64,000 bases of DNA from Microtetraspora malaysiensis (GCF_001528665.1 NZ_BBYJ01000039.1:1-64000); one strand, 5' to 3'. Positions 16,699 to 25,135 are shown, counted from the stretch's first letter. Notes: a model not told the origin generated them from the sequence alone. Made by a program: numbers and translations.

Positions 16699-17067
16699 TT
16701 CGACCTCCTGGCCCCGCCCCCGCCGTGGCGGGATTGTCGAGATCGCTCGCTCACATGCCCTCCTCTTCACAAGTGAAACGGCAGGGCGCGCCGGGAGAGC
16801 ACCGCGCTGTGCACGATCACAGGCTCGCCTCCTCCGCGTCATCACGGCGTGAGCCGTACAAACACGTAGGGACCCGGGGGCAACGTCGCCCAGGTCCCGT
16901 CTTTCATAGGCTAGCCCACAGGAATATTGCGTCCAATGTGAGTCGGGCGTGTAAAAAGTTCTGTACGCGACCCGTCCGCGTAACCGATCGGTCACGCACG
17001 GGTCGCCGCCGGAGCCCCGGCGAACGCGGGAGACCGGGCGCACGGCCGGCAAGTGAAGGGGAGGGAC
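16699..17067. other. Intergenic region between glnR and the MoaD-like gene
   Basis: About 370 bases between divergent genes; it must hold the glnR promoter and that of the downstream small gene. The part at 16900-16950 is less GC-rich (TTTCATAGGCTAGCCC, AGGAATATTGCGTCC). I see no confident -10/-35 pair or operator and no gene. Confidence 0.4.
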
Positions 17068-17316
17068 ATGGCGACGGGCACCGTCCGTTACTGGGCGGCG
17101 GCGAAGGCCGCGGCGGGGGTAGCCGAGGAGCCGTTCGACGCATCCACGCTCGGGGATCTGCTGGCGGGGATCTCCGCCAACCCGGACCTGGCCCGGGTGC
17201 TGCCGCGCTGCTCCTTTCTGGTGAACGGCGCGCCGGCGGGCACACGGGAGCCGCGCTCGATCGATCTGCCCGAGGGAGCGGTCGTGGAAGTTTTACCTCC
17301 CTTTGCAGGGGGATGA
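17068..17316 (+). CDS. MoaD/ThiS-family sulfur carrier protein
   Basis: 82 residues from the ATG at 17068 with GGGGAGGG upstream. The fold pattern ([29 protein letters not shown]) and the C-terminal Gly-Gly are those of ubiquitin-like sulfur carriers such as MoaD, whose terminal glycine is adenylated and thiocarboxylated. Its partner enzyme is not encoded nearby. Molybdopterin synthesis is the likely role, though a different sulfur transfer is possible. Confidence 0.8.
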   Translation: MATGTVRYWAAAKAAAGVAEEPFDASTLGDLLAGISANPDLARVLPRCSFLVNGAPAGTREPRSIDLPEGAVVEVLPPFAGG

Positions 17317-17378
17317 GGCGCTAGGGTGAGCCGACCCGCCTTGCCCCCCGTCAGACCACGCCCCCGGAGGAAAGACGG

Positions 17379-18059
17379 ATGCGCAAGCTCGTCGTGTTCC
17401 TGATCCTGCTCGTCGTCGCGCTCGCCATCCTGGACCGGGTGGCGGTCGCCGGTGTGCAGCGTGAGATCGCCAGGCAGATCGAGGCCAAGTACGACCTCTC
17501 GTCGACCCCGACCGTCCACATCGAGGGCATCCCGTTCCTGACCCAGGCGGTCGCGGGGAACTATCAGGAGATCACCATCGCCACCGGCCCGCTGACCCGC
17601 GAAGGGATCACGATCTCGAAGATCGACGCCACCCTGTTCGGCGTGTCCGCCCCGCTGGCCGACCTGATCCAGGACGCCTCGAAAGCCGATCTCCGTGCTG
17701 AGCGGGTGGCCGGCACCATCGTGATCTCCCGAAAGACCCTCGAAGAGCGAGCGCCCCGCGGCGTGAAGATCGAGGGCGGCGGCGACGACAAGCTGCGCGT
17801 GTCGGGGAAGATCACCGTGCTGGGCCGGGACATCCCCGTCACCGCCGACCTGAAGATCGACGCGGTCAAGGGCGGCATCCGGCTCATTCCGGCCAACGTC
17901 GAGATCGCGGGAGGCATCTCCGTGCCCAACGTGGAGCGGCTCGTCGGCTTCACCGTCCCGGTGAAGAACCTGCCGCTCAATCTCAAGGTCACCAAGGTGC
18001 GGTCCGTATCCGAGGGGCTCGCGGTCGAAGGCTCGGCGACGAATGTCCCCCTCCACTGA
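17379..18059 (+). CDS. LmeA-like (DUF2993) phospholipid-binding protein
   Basis: 226 residues. A single N-terminal hydrophobic helix (LVVFLILLVVALAILDRVAV) is followed by a beta-rich domain: IEGIPFLTQAVAGNYQEI and a C-terminal LPLNLKVTKVRSVSEGLAVEG, the DUF2993 signature. Mycobacterial LmeA binds phosphoinositides and acts in lipoglycan maturation; the role here is inferred by family. Ribosome site GGAGGAAAG precedes the ATG. The end overlaps the sigma-factor start by 17 bases. Confidence 0.85.
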   Translation: MRKLVVFLILLVVALAILDRVAVAGVQREIARQIEAKYDLSSTPTVHIEGIPFLTQAVAGNYQEITIATGPLTREGITISKIDATLFGVSAPLADLIQDASKADLRAERVAGTIVISRKTLEERAPRGVKIEGGGDDKLRVSGKITVLGRDIPVTADLKIDAVKGGIRLIPANVEIAGGISVPNVERLVGFTVPVKNLPLNLKVTKVRSVSEGLAVEGSATNVPLH

Positions 18060-18603
18060 ACCCGACGACCCGTCCCTACGTCAGGAGGGCGTGAGCTCAG
18101 CAGGAACCGCCGATGAGGAGCTCGTGCGCGTCCTCTTCGACGATCATGCCGGGCCCCTGTACGGATTCGTGCTGCGGCTGACGGGCGACCCCGGCCGCGC
18201 GGAGGACGTCGTCCAGGAGACGCTGCTGCGCGCCTGGAGGAACCCCTCGGCCATGGCCGGGCGGCCGGTGCGCGCCTGGCTGTTCACCGTGGCGCGTAAC
18301 CTCGTCGTCGACCAGCACCGGGCGCGCCGGTCGCGGCCGAAGGAGACCGGCGACGAGGCGCTGGCGGTGCTGCCGGCCGCCGACGAGCTGGACAAGGCCG
18401 TCGAGTCGTGGGCCGTGGCCGAGGCGCTGGCCTCGCTCAGGGCCGAACACCGCGAGGTGCTCCTGCAGACGTACTACCGGGGGAGATCGGTGAAGGAGGC
18501 GGCGGAGATTCTCGGCATCCCGCCGGGAACGGTCAAATCGCGCACCTTCTATGCGCTCCGGGCGCTCAAGCTGGCTCTGGAGGAACGGGGGCTGGCACCA
18601 TGA
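18043..18603 (+). CDS. ECF-type RNA polymerase sigma factor
   Basis: 186 residues. Region 2 is FDDHAGPLYGFVLRLTGD ... AEDVVQETLLRAWRN, and region 4 is LASLRAEHREVLLQTYYRG ... VKEAAEILGIPPGTVKSR. Followed with ATGA overlap by a zinc anti-sigma factor, the standard arrangement for an ECF pair. It resembles SigL/SigK-like mycobacterial sigmas, but the group is not certain. A GTG at 18091 is an alternative start, though AGGAGG lies too close to it. Confidence 0.9.
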   Translation: MSPSTEPDDPSLRQEGVSSAGTADEELVRVLFDDHAGPLYGFVLRLTGDPGRAEDVVQETLLRAWRNPSAMAGRPVRAWLFTVARNLVVDQHRARRSRPKETGDEALAVLPAADELDKAVESWAVAEALASLRAEHREVLLQTYYRGRSVKEAAEILGIPPGTVKSRTFYALRALKLALEERGLAP

Positions 18604-19397
18604 CCTGCGACGACGACGTCCGCATCTCGCTCGGCGCGTATGTCCTGGGCGCGCTCGACGACGAGGAGACGGCCGCGGTCGAGGCGCACCTGGACGAGTG
18701 TCCGGACTGCATGGCCGAGCTCGCGGAGCTGTCCGGGCTGCCGCCGCTCCTCGCTCAGGTGACCGAGGAGGACATCCGGAACGCGGCGGAGCCGCCGCGC
18801 CAGGTGCTCGACCGCCTCCTCGCCGCCACCGTACGGCGCAGGCGCCGCTCGCGGATCACGCTCGCGCTCGCCGCGTCCGTCGCGGTCGTGGCGCTGGGCG
18901 GGACGACGTGGATGGCGTTCGCGCAGCAGGCGGCGGACACCTCGGCCGGGTCGCCGTCGATCGCGTCGGCGCAGGCGGCGCCCGAGGCGTCCGCCGCCGC
19001 ACGGACTGACGCGGCCGCGGACAGCTCTGACAGGCAGCAGAAGAAGCTGAACGCGGGCGGGCAGGAGCTGTACGCCTCGATCGCCCCCACAACGGCGTCC
19101 GCGCGGCAAGGGGGCGTCGAGGTGGCGGTGCGGCTCACGCCGGACGTGGGCGGCACCCGGGTGGAGGCGACCGTCACGGGCCTGCGCGCCGGAGCGGTGG
19201 TCCGCCTCACCGCCGTGGGCGCGGACCGCAGGAGGTCCGCGGTGGCGAGCTGGTCGGCGGACGCCCAGGGGGTCGGCGCGACCCCGGTCGACTTCGGCGG
19301 GTCGACCGAGCTCCCGCTCGATGGCATCACTCAATTCGAGCTGACCACCGCTGACGGGCGGACGCTGGTGACCGTCCCGGTGAAGCACGGGGAATGA
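18600..19397 (+). CDS. Membrane anti-sigma factor (zinc-binding ZAS domain)
   Basis: 265 residues. The N-terminal ZAS motif is clear: His-x3-Cys-x2-Cys in AHLDECPDCMAEL. One membrane helix (about residues 88-108) follows an Arg-rich stop (RRRRRSR). The extracytoplasmic part (about 110-265) is a beta-rich domain after an Ala/Ser-rich linker, suggesting signal sensing outside the membrane. It would hold the preceding sigma factor inactive. ATGA overlaps on both sides join it to its neighbours. Confidence 0.9.
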   Translation: MTCDDDVRISLGAYVLGALDDEETAAVEAHLDECPDCMAELAELSGLPPLLAQVTEEDIRNAAEPPRQVLDRLLAATVRRRRRSRITLALAASVAVVALGGTTWMAFAQQAADTSAGSPSIASAQAAPEASAAARTDAAADSSDRQQKKLNAGGQELYASIAPTTASARQGGVEVAVRLTPDVGGTRVEATVTGLRAGAVVRLTAVGADRRRSAVASWSADAQGVGATPVDFGGSTELPLDGITQFELTTADGRTLVTVPVKHGE

Positions 19398-19921
19398 CCC
19401 GTGCCGCGCGCGGGTTGTCCCTCGCGATGGTAGGGATCGTCGTCCTGCTCGCGACGCTCGCCGCCGGCCTGGTCATCGGGCTGCTGATGCGGTGGCGCGA
19501 CGGCAGGCTGCGCGCCGTACGGCCGCGCGCCGGGGCGGGGACGGCGGCGAGCGGGGGCACGGCCCCGGGGGCGAGCGAGAGGGCGGGTGGCGTGACCGGT
19601 GAGGAGATCGGCGCCGAGCTGGGGGAGCGCGCCACGCTGGTGCAGTTCTCCACCGCGTTCTGCCAGCCGTGCCGGGCGACCCGCAGGATCCTGGACGAGG
19701 TCGCCGCGATGGTGCCCGGGGTCCGGCACGTCGAGATCGACGCTGAGAACCGCCTCGATCTGGTCCGCCGGTACGGCGTCATGCGCACGCCGACGGTGTT
19801 GATCCTCGACGGTTCAGGAAATGTCGTGAAAAGGGCATCAGGGCAGCCCAGGAAAGTCGATGTGATCGCGGCGCTCGGCGCGGCGGTCGCGGCTGACGGG
19901 GGCTCCGACGGGCGCCGGTGA
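19394..19921 (+). CDS. Membrane-anchored thioredoxin-like protein
   Basis: 175 residues. Helix MVGIVVLLATLAAGLVIGLL anchors a thioredoxin fold with active site Cys-Gln-Pro-Cys in FSTAFCQPCRATRR and the cis-proline region MRTPTVLILDG. The ATG overlaps the anti-sigma stop, so all three genes form one operon. A redox role for the sigma/anti-sigma pair follows by context (inference), for instance disulfide control outside the membrane. Confidence 0.88.
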   Translation: MTRAARGLSLAMVGIVVLLATLAAGLVIGLLMRWRDGRLRAVRPRAGAGTAASGGTAPGASERAGGVTGEEIGAELGERATLVQFSTAFCQPCRATRRILDEVAAMVPGVRHVEIDAENRLDLVRRYGVMRTPTVLILDGSGNVVKRASGQPRKVDVIAALGAAVAADGGSDGRR

Positions 19922-20006
19922 TCAGAACTCGGGCAGGCCGACGGTCGGAGCTCGGACAAATCGGTGATCAGGGCTGGGACAATTCGTCTCACCAATCGGA
20001 CACGGT

Positions 20007-20035
20007 GTGACAGATGGCGAGACGCCGGGTACTGT
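20007..20035 (+). promoter_or_regulatory. Promoter of the sulfur operon, giving a leaderless leader-peptide mRNA
   Basis: -35 GTGACA (20007-20012) and -10 TACTGT (20030-20035) are 17 bases apart. Initiation seven to eight bases after the -10 box falls on the A of the leader-peptide ATG at 20043, so the mRNA would start with its first codon. Confidence 0.55.
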
Positions 20036-20042
20036 CGAGGCC

Positions 20043-20126
20043 ATGACTCCCACGACAGAGCTGCTGACGAAGCGGCGCGCGGTTGATTTCTGCCGCGTCG
20101 CGACCGCGCTCTGTCGCATGGCCTGA
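20043..20126 (+). CDS. Cys-containing regulatory leader peptide
   Basis: 27 codons from ATG to TGA: MTPTTELLTKRRAVDFC, then RVATALCRMA. The core RRAVD..RV.T.LCR is the pattern of small actinobacterial peptides found ahead of sulfur-assimilation genes. In mycobacteria, Cys-rich leaderless short ORFs of this kind act as cysteine-responsive attenuators. Here two Cys codons precede the stop, and a GCGGCT/AGCCGC hairpin follows at about 20138-20153 before the DUF4395 gene. No Shine-Dalgarno needed if leaderless. Confidence 0.7.
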   Translation: MTPTTELLTKRRAVDFCRVATALCRMA

Positions 20127-20182
20127 GGGTGATTCCGCGCGGCTGACCAGCCGCATTCCGAATCCTTCAGGAGCATCTCACG

Positions 20183-20593
20183 ATGCAAGCCGATCCCCGA
20201 AGCCCGCGCTTCAGCGCGGCGATCACGACTGTGGTTCTCGCGCTCGTCCTCGTGACGGGCAGTGCATGGCTCCTCGCCCTTCAGGCGATCGTGTTCGTGC
20301 TCGGCGCCCTTGACTCCTCTCCGTACGGCTACCTCTTCCGTAGGTTCGTGCGTCCGAGGCTGGGGCCGCCGCGAGAGTTGGAAGACGTGGCGCCGCTCCG
20401 GTTCGCGCAGGGTGTGGGCATCGTCTTCGCGGTTGTCGGCCTGATCGGGTTCACCGCCGGGATCACCCCCCTGGCTTTGGGTGCGACAGCAGCGGCACTG
20501 CTGGCCGCCTTTCTCAACGCCGCCTTCGGCTTCTGCCTGGGCTGCGAAATGTACTTGATCATCCGCCGTCTACAACCTGGGAGAACCACATGA
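20183..20593 (+). CDS. DUF4395 membrane protein
   Basis: 136 residues with three to four membrane helices. Family features: an N-terminal DPRSPRFSAAITT, RPRLGPPRELEDVAPLRFAQ in the loop, and the Cys pair FGFCLGCEMYL near the C-terminus. DUF4395 proteins commonly adjoin rhodanese or thioredoxin genes, and the Cys pair suggests sulfur handling at the membrane; function not established. Ribosome site AGGAGC. Overlaps the sulfurtransferase start by four bases (ATGA). Confidence 0.88.
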   Translation: MQADPRSPRFSAAITTVVLALVLVTGSAWLLALQAIVFVLGALDSSPYGYLFRRFVRPRLGPPRELEDVAPLRFAQGVGIVFAVVGLIGFTAGITPLALGATAAALLAAFLNAAFGFCLGCEMYLIIRRLQPGRTT

Positions 20594-21429
20594 GCCGCTC
20601 CGCCGTCCTGGTGGATGCCGATTGGGTCGAGGCCAATCTCGACACGCCGGGTGTCGTGCTCGTCGAGGTCGACGAGGACGTCAGCGCCTACGACAAGGGT
20701 CACATCCGTGGCGCCGTGAAGATCGACTGGAGGAAGGACCTCCAGGACCCCGTACGCCGCGACTTCGTCGACCGGGCCGGTTTCGACGCCCTGCTCTCGT
20801 CCCGCGGCATCACCAACGACGACACGGTCGTGCTTTACGGCGGCAACAACAACTGGTTCGCGTCCTACGCGTACTGGTACTTCAAGCTGTACGGCCACGA
20901 GAACGTCAAGCTGCTCGACGGCGGCCGCAAGAAGTGGGAGCTCGACTCCCGCGAGCTGGTCACCGAGGTGCCGCAGCGTCCGGCCACCACCTACACGGCC
21001 AAGGAGCAGGACCTCGCGCTGCGCGCCTTCCGCGACGAGGTCGTGGCGGCGATCGGCAAGCAGAACCTGGTCGACGTGCGCTCCCCTGACGAGTTCACCG
21101 GCAAGCTGCTCGCTCCGGCGCACCTCCCGCAGGAGCAGTCGCAGGTCGCGGGCCACGTGCCCACCGCCCGCAACATCCCGTGGTCGAAGGCGGCCAACGA
21201 CGACGGCACCTTCAAGTCGGACGACGAGCTGACGAAGCTCTACGCCGCCGCGGGAGTCGAATTCGGCAAGGACACCATCGCCTACTGCCGCATCGGGGAG
21301 CGTTCGGCGCACACCTGGTTCGTGCTGCACGAGCTCCTCGACCAGCCCAATGTGAAGAACTACGACGGTTCCTGGACCGAATACGGCTCGCTCGTGGGCG
21401 TGCCTGTGGAGCTTGGGGAGGCTCGCTGA
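20590..21429 (+). CDS. Thiosulfate sulfurtransferase (rhodanese, two-domain)
   Basis: 279 residues in two rhodanese domains (about 8-130 and 150-275). The active-site loop in the second domain is CRIGERSAHTW with the persulfide-carrying Cys. Also DVRSPDEFTGK and AGHVPTARNIPWSKA. It moves sulfane sulfur from thiosulfate to acceptors; orthologues are called CysA/SseA in mycobacteria. Middle gene of the leader peptide-DUF4395-rhodanese-DUF1416 operon. Confidence 0.93.
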   Translation: MSRSAVLVDADWVEANLDTPGVVLVEVDEDVSAYDKGHIRGAVKIDWRKDLQDPVRRDFVDRAGFDALLSSRGITNDDTVVLYGGNNNWFASYAYWYFKLYGHENVKLLDGGRKKWELDSRELVTEVPQRPATTYTAKEQDLALRAFRDEVVAAIGKQNLVDVRSPDEFTGKLLAPAHLPQEQSQVAGHVPTARNIPWSKAANDDGTFKSDDELTKLYAAAGVEFGKDTIAYCRIGERSAHTWFVLHELLDQPNVKNYDGSWTEYGSLVGVPVELGEAR

Positions 21430-21731
21430 TGACCACCACTCAGGGTTGCGCTGCTCCGGAGCAGACCGTGGCGCTGCCGGCAGGTGTCGACCTGTCGAAT
21501 CAGGCTGTGATCCAGGGCGTCGTCTCCGGCGCCGGTACGGCCTACGCCCGCCTGCTCGACCACTCCGGCGAGTTCACCGGCGAGGTCGTCGTCTCCGACG
21601 AGGGCATCTTCCGGTTCTTCGCCGCTCCCGGCCAGTGGACCGTCCGCATCATCGCGGGCGGCGGCGTCACCAAGGATGTCGCGGTCGAGGCCAAGCTCGG
21701 CGAGGTCGCCCAGCTCGCCGTCGCTGTCTGA
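21429..21731 (+). CDS. DUF1416 (SseC-like) protein
   Basis: 100 residues. Contains GCAAPEQTVALPAGVDLSNQ, VVSGAGTAYARLLDHSGEF and FRFFAAPGQWTVRII, the DUF1416 pattern of a small beta-sandwich. Almost always next to the thiosulfate sulfurtransferase, as SseC is in Mycobacterium; role in sulfur metabolism inferred from that. Start ATG shares one base with the preceding stop. A strong hairpin terminator follows. Confidence 0.9.
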   Translation: MTTTQGCAAPEQTVALPAGVDLSNQAVIQGVVSGAGTAYARLLDHSGEFTGEVVVSDEGIFRFFAAPGQWTVRIIAGGGVTKDVAVEAKLGEVAQLAVAV

Positions 21732-21746
21732 CCTGCGTTCTCCCAG

Positions 21747-21783
21747 AAGGGCCGGTGCGTCTCCCGACGCACCGGCCCTTTCG
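21747..21783 (+). terminator. Terminator of the sulfur operon
   Basis: AAGGGCCGGTGCGT and ACGCACCGGCCCTTT form a perfect stem of about 14 bp around CTCCCG, followed by TTTCGG. It closes the leader-to-DUF1416 operon. Confidence 0.85.
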
Positions 21784-21855
21784 GCTTCTTGTTCCGTTCC
21801 GCCGACCCCGCTTAGTGTTACGTGGTAGGTGTAATACGTGTCTGGAGTGAGCTCC

Positions 21856-22083
21856 ATGCGGCTGAACAGCAAGGGGCAGGTCACCATCCCCGCCGAGATT
21901 CGCGAGAAGTACGGCCTGCACGAAGGTGACGAGGTCGACGTGATAGAAGTCGGCAACACGCTGCAGATCGTCCGTCGTGAGGCGAGCGCCACTCGGGGAC
22001 AGCGTGCGACGCGGCGGCTTCGCGGGACCGCGACGACGACCATGAGCACTGACGAGATCATGGGGCTGCTGCGTGGCGACTAG
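21856..22083 (+). CDS. AbrB-type antitoxin
   Basis: 75 residues from the ATG at 21856 (GGAG nine bases upstream). The swapped-hairpin AbrB DNA-binding domain is complete: MRLNSKGQVTIPAEIREKYG and EGDEVDVIEVGNTLQIVRR. The C-terminal tail TTTMSTDEIMGLLRGD would wrap the toxin. Overlaps the toxin start. The upstream stretch (TTACGTG...ATACGTG, 21815-21840) may be its operator. Confidence 0.85.
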   Translation: MRLNSKGQVTIPAEIREKYGLHEGDEVDVIEVGNTLQIVRREASATRGQRATRRLRGTATTTMSTDEIMGLLRGD

Positions 22084-22504
22084 CCTACGTGTCGTCGGCG
22101 ATCGGGTCACCATGGTCGACTCCTGTGTGCTTCTTGATATCGCCACCGACGACCCGAAATGGGGCGACTGGTCGGACCAAGCCGTCGCCTGGGCGCGGGA
22201 CAAGGGACGCGTGGTCATCAACCCGGTGATCTACGCGGAGGTGTCGGTCGGTTTCCCGGGCATCGAGGCCGTCGACGCGGCGCTGCCGTCCGACGATTTC
22301 GAGCGTGAAGACATTCCATACGAAGCCGCGTTTCTGGCCGGCAGGGCGGACCTCGCCTATCGAAAGCGTGGCGGTGAGCGGAGATCTCCCCTGCCGGACT
22401 TCTTCATCGGCGCGCACGCGGCCGTACGGAACTACACGTTGCTGACAAGGGACGGGGCGCGCTACCGGACCTATTTCCCGACCTTGGACCTCGTCACGCC
22501 GTGA
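22073..22504 (+). CDS. PIN-domain toxin (VapC-like RNase)
   Basis: 143 residues from a GTG overlapping the antitoxin end; an ATG at 22112 would give the more usual MVDSCVLLDIATDD start. PIN acidic residues are present: Asp in VDSCVLLD, Glu in NPVIYAEVSVGF, Asp in LPDFFIGAHA and the final RDGARYRTYFPTL. PIN toxins cleave tRNA or rRNA when freed from the antitoxin. Partner is the AbrB-type protein just upstream. Confidence 0.87.
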   Translation: MATSLRVVGDRVTMVDSCVLLDIATDDPKWGDWSDQAVAWARDKGRVVINPVIYAEVSVGFPGIEAVDAALPSDDFEREDIPYEAAFLAGRADLAYRKRGGERRSPLPDFFIGAHAAVRNYTLLTRDGARYRTYFPTLDLVTP

Positions 22505-22580
22505 GCGCCCGGATTCTCGGCACTTCGGGGCGCACATCGGGGTCCATATGCCCGTACGCCGCTGCCGTGCAGGGGGACAG

Positions 22581-22724
22581 GTGGAGGAACCGCCGCGATT
22601 CACATCGAAAGGCGTTCCCGTCAGTGAGGAGCGCATCGAGCGGCTCGCCGCCGAGGCGGAGGAGGGATACGACGCGTCGGTGATCCGCTCCAGGGCGGTG
22701 AGCGCCGGGCGCGATCGCTCGTAA
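22581..22724 (+). CDS. Small RHH/CopG-antitoxin-like protein, probably truncated
   Basis: 47 codons from a GTG with AGGGGG upstream. The text SKGVPVSEERIERLAAEAEE and GYDASVIRSR resembles the N-terminal stretch of small ribbon-helix-helix antitoxins (GTPITDELIEKLADEAE..GYD), but the ribbon-helix-helix itself is missing after an early stop. No toxin follows. Either a remnant of a second toxin-antitoxin pair or a free-standing small protein. Confidence 0.45.
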   Translation: MEEPPRFTSKGVPVSEERIERLAAEAEEGYDASVIRSRAVSAGRDRS

Positions 22725-22787
22725 GGTCGGACCGTCGCGCACATCCCGGGCGCATGTTGCCTATGGGGCACGACTGGACCCGATACC

Positions 22788-24086
22788 ATGCACCAGATGT
22801 CCGGAACGTCCGCGCTTGCCGCACCCCGCCAGGCCGCCGAACCGCGTACGCGGCCGTGGAAGCTGTCGCCGTACTCGCTGCCGTGGCACATGCTGCGGAT
22901 CGCCGGGTCGTGCGCGCTGCCGTTGATCATGTGGTTCGCGCTCGGGCGGGTGGTGCGCTGGGGCCTCCTCCTGCTCGCCGCGACCGTCTCGCACGGCTCC
23001 TGGTACCAGGCGCGCCTCGTCCTGACCGTGTTCCTGTTCACGCTCGTCGTGATGACGTCCCTGGCCACCACGGTGGGCATGCTGTACGTGATCCGCGGCG
23101 CGCTCATGGAGACCCGGGCGCGCCGGGCGGCGGGAGAGGGCCACGAGAGCATCTTCGGCGCGTTCAACCGGACCGCGCTCCTGTTCTCCGGCATCTACAT
23201 GACGTGGGGCTTCGTCCTGCAGGACGTGCGGGACTTCATGGACATCGACTATGCCCGCACGCCGGACATCATGATCCTCGACGCGTTCACCGGTGAGGAC
23301 AGCCACGTCATGCAGGGGCTGACCAACCTCGGCCTCGTCCCCTCGGTGGTCGGGATGGTCCTCGCGTACGCCCTGAAGACGGTGGCGGGGCGCAAGCACG
23401 AGGCGAACGAGGGGCGCTTCTCCGGGATCGTGGCAGCGTTCGGCGAGCTCACGTTCGTGTTCTACGGCATCAACGTGATCGCCGCCGCCGTGGAGACGCG
23501 CACGGGATGGATGGGGAGCCGCACCGCCCTCGTCGCCCTGAACGAGTGGGTGACCGACGCGCAGGCGAACGTCCCGGGATTCGCGGCGGTCTCCGAGTTC
23601 GTGGGCGAGGTGTGGCCGCACGTCGTGGCGGCGCTGATCCTCCCGCTGACCTGGCTCACGGTCGGCGTCCTGGCGTACGGCGCGTACGTGGAGGACACCG
23701 AGAGCACGCTCAAGGGGACGCGGCTGGAGGCGGTCGCGGAGCACGGGAAGCGGCGGACTCACACGATGACCCGCCGCGTGGCCGCGCGGCTGACGGCCGG
23801 CTGGTCGGAGCGGTGGATCCCGCTCATCAACGCGTTCCGGCTGACGGCGCGTGGAGGCGCCCCGCTCTTCGGGCTGTTCGCCCTCTGCTACGTCGGCCTC
23901 CAGGTCGGGTCGGACTATCTCGGCCGGGCGGGCCGCTACCTCCTGGCGAGCGACAAGCCGTACTTCTGGATCGTCACGGACGTCCCCGTGGACTTCGTCG
24001 CCGACCTGGTGACCACGACGCTGACGATGTGCCTGATCGCCGCCACCTTCGACCTGGCGGCGACCCGGAAACGGCTCGACGGCTGA
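22788..24086 (+). CDS. Polytopic membrane protein of unknown function
   Basis: 432 residues with about eight membrane helices (roughly residues 38-58, 76-100, 128-145, 180-197, 212-236, 274-300, 360-378, 408-426). Soluble loops carry DYARTPDIMILDAFTGEDSH and charged stretches. No transporter or enzyme motif recognised. Convergent with the envelope-protein operon ending at 24106. Confidence 0.75.
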   Translation: MHQMSGTSALAAPRQAAEPRTRPWKLSPYSLPWHMLRIAGSCALPLIMWFALGRVVRWGLLLLAATVSHGSWYQARLVLTVFLFTLVVMTSLATTVGMLYVIRGALMETRARRAAGEGHESIFGAFNRTALLFSGIYMTWGFVLQDVRDFMDIDYARTPDIMILDAFTGEDSHVMQGLTNLGLVPSVVGMVLAYALKTVAGRKHEANEGRFSGIVAAFGELTFVFYGINVIAAAVETRTGWMGSRTALVALNEWVTDAQANVPGFAAVSEFVGEVWPHVVAALILPLTWLTVGVLAYGAYVEDTESTLKGTRLEAVAEHGKRRTHTMTRRVAARLTAGWSERWIPLINAFRLTARGGAPLFGLFALCYVGLQVGSDYLGRAGRYLLASDKPYFWIVTDVPVDFVADLVTTTLTMCLIAATFDLAATRKRLDG

Positions 24087-24105
24087 CGCGGCTCACGACG
24101 CCGCG

Positions 24106-25038
24106 TCAGCGGAGGAACCTGAGCACCCGGTCCCGCTTCTCGGTCGACGCCCCGGCCTCCTTCATGAAGTCCTCGACGGACTGCCCCGGCACGCTGCGGT
24201 AGGTGCTCGGGCGCAGGTCGACCATCACCTCGTCCGCGGCCGCCGGGGGCACCACCCCGACGAACTCGACCCGGTACGGCGTGCCGATCTTGTTGTCGAG
24301 GGTGTCCGGAGGGGTGTCGTCGTTCAGGAGCCGGGCCTGCCAGGTGCGCCCGGCCCGGTCGGTGAACTCCACGTCGGGGGCGCCGTGCCGGATGGCCCCC
24401 TCGTCGTCCAGGGCCGTCCTGGTAGCGACGATCTTCAACCACTGGCGGTCCGGGGCGCCGGGCTTGCCTGTGGGGTCGGAGATCCGCTGCACCGCGACCC
24501 GCCACGAGACGTGCTGCCAGGTGGCGGTCGCTCCCGGCCGCACCGTCTGGATGTGGTCGGACGGTTGGCCGTATTCGTAGACGCCGTACGAGAACCAGCC
24601 GGGGGCGGCGACGGCGACCACGATGGACATCAGCGCGCCGGTGCCCTGGAGGGCGAGCCGCTTGCCGCGCGGCATCGGGGCACGCCGCCGGGACGCACCG
24701 GGTTCGGGCGGAGGCGGTACGGCCTCCTGATCGGTGGGGCGGCGACTCTGCGCGCCGGGTCCGGGCGCCTCCGGTGCGGGGGCCGGAGAGGCCGCGCGGG
24801 GTGTGGCTTCCTCGTCGCCCGTGACGGCCGGGAAGGGCTGGGTGGACCTGTCCTCGTTCTCCGGCAGCGGCGGCCACACGCGCAGGTCGGGGAGGTTCCT
24901 GCGGAGCGTCCCGGGGATCGGGATCTGCGGCGCCGGGGCGGGGCGGGGGCGCTGCCGGGGTGGGGGCGAGAACCAGTCCCGCGCCCTGTTCCGCTCGCGC
25001 TGGCGGCGGCGCCGCCCCTCCATCGGGGACTCACTCAT
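24106..25038 (-). CDS. Single-pass envelope protein with proline-rich cytoplasmic tail
   Basis: 310 residues. Residues 1-120 are Arg/Pro-rich and disordered (PPPRQRPRPAPAPQIPIPG). One membrane helix follows at about 129-150 (LALQGTGALMSIVVAVAAPGW), then an outer domain of about 160 residues with TWQHVSWRVAVQRISD and VEFVGVVPPAAADEVMVDL. The fold resembles DUF4352-type immunoglobulin-like domains (inference). It follows two similar single-pass proteins on the same strand with a gap of 97 bases and probably shares their role. Confidence 0.65.
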   Translation of the reverse strand: MSESPMEGRRRRQRERNRARDWFSPPPRQRPRPAPAPQIPIPGTLRRNLPDLRVWPPLPENEDRSTQPFPAVTGDEEATPRAASPAPAPEAPGPGAQSRRPTDQEAVPPPPEPGASRRRAPMPRGKRLALQGTGALMSIVVAVAAPGWFSYGVYEYGQPSDHIQTVRPGATATWQHVSWRVAVQRISDPTGKPGAPDRQWLKIVATRTALDDEGAIRHGAPDVEFTDRAGRTWQARLLNDDTPPDTLDNKIGTPYRVEFVGVVPPAAADEVMVDLRPSTYRSVPGQSVEDFMKEAGASTEKRDRVLRFLR

Positions 25039-25135
25039 CTCTCCACCTCGCCTGACGAGACAGCCGGTAGGTCTGCCGAGCCCTGCGCCTCGTGGGCCGG
25101 GCTCCGCCCGTTGGTCGGGTCGTCTGACGCGCGCA

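Noticed and set aside
22073-22111. PIN toxin start at ATG 22112 instead of GTG 22073
   Set aside because: Kept as an alternative only; neither start has a strong ribosome site, and the GTG gives the usual overlap with the antitoxin.
22449-22600. Further gene directly after the PIN toxin
   Set aside because: Only short frames without recognisable content before the small RHH-like ORF.
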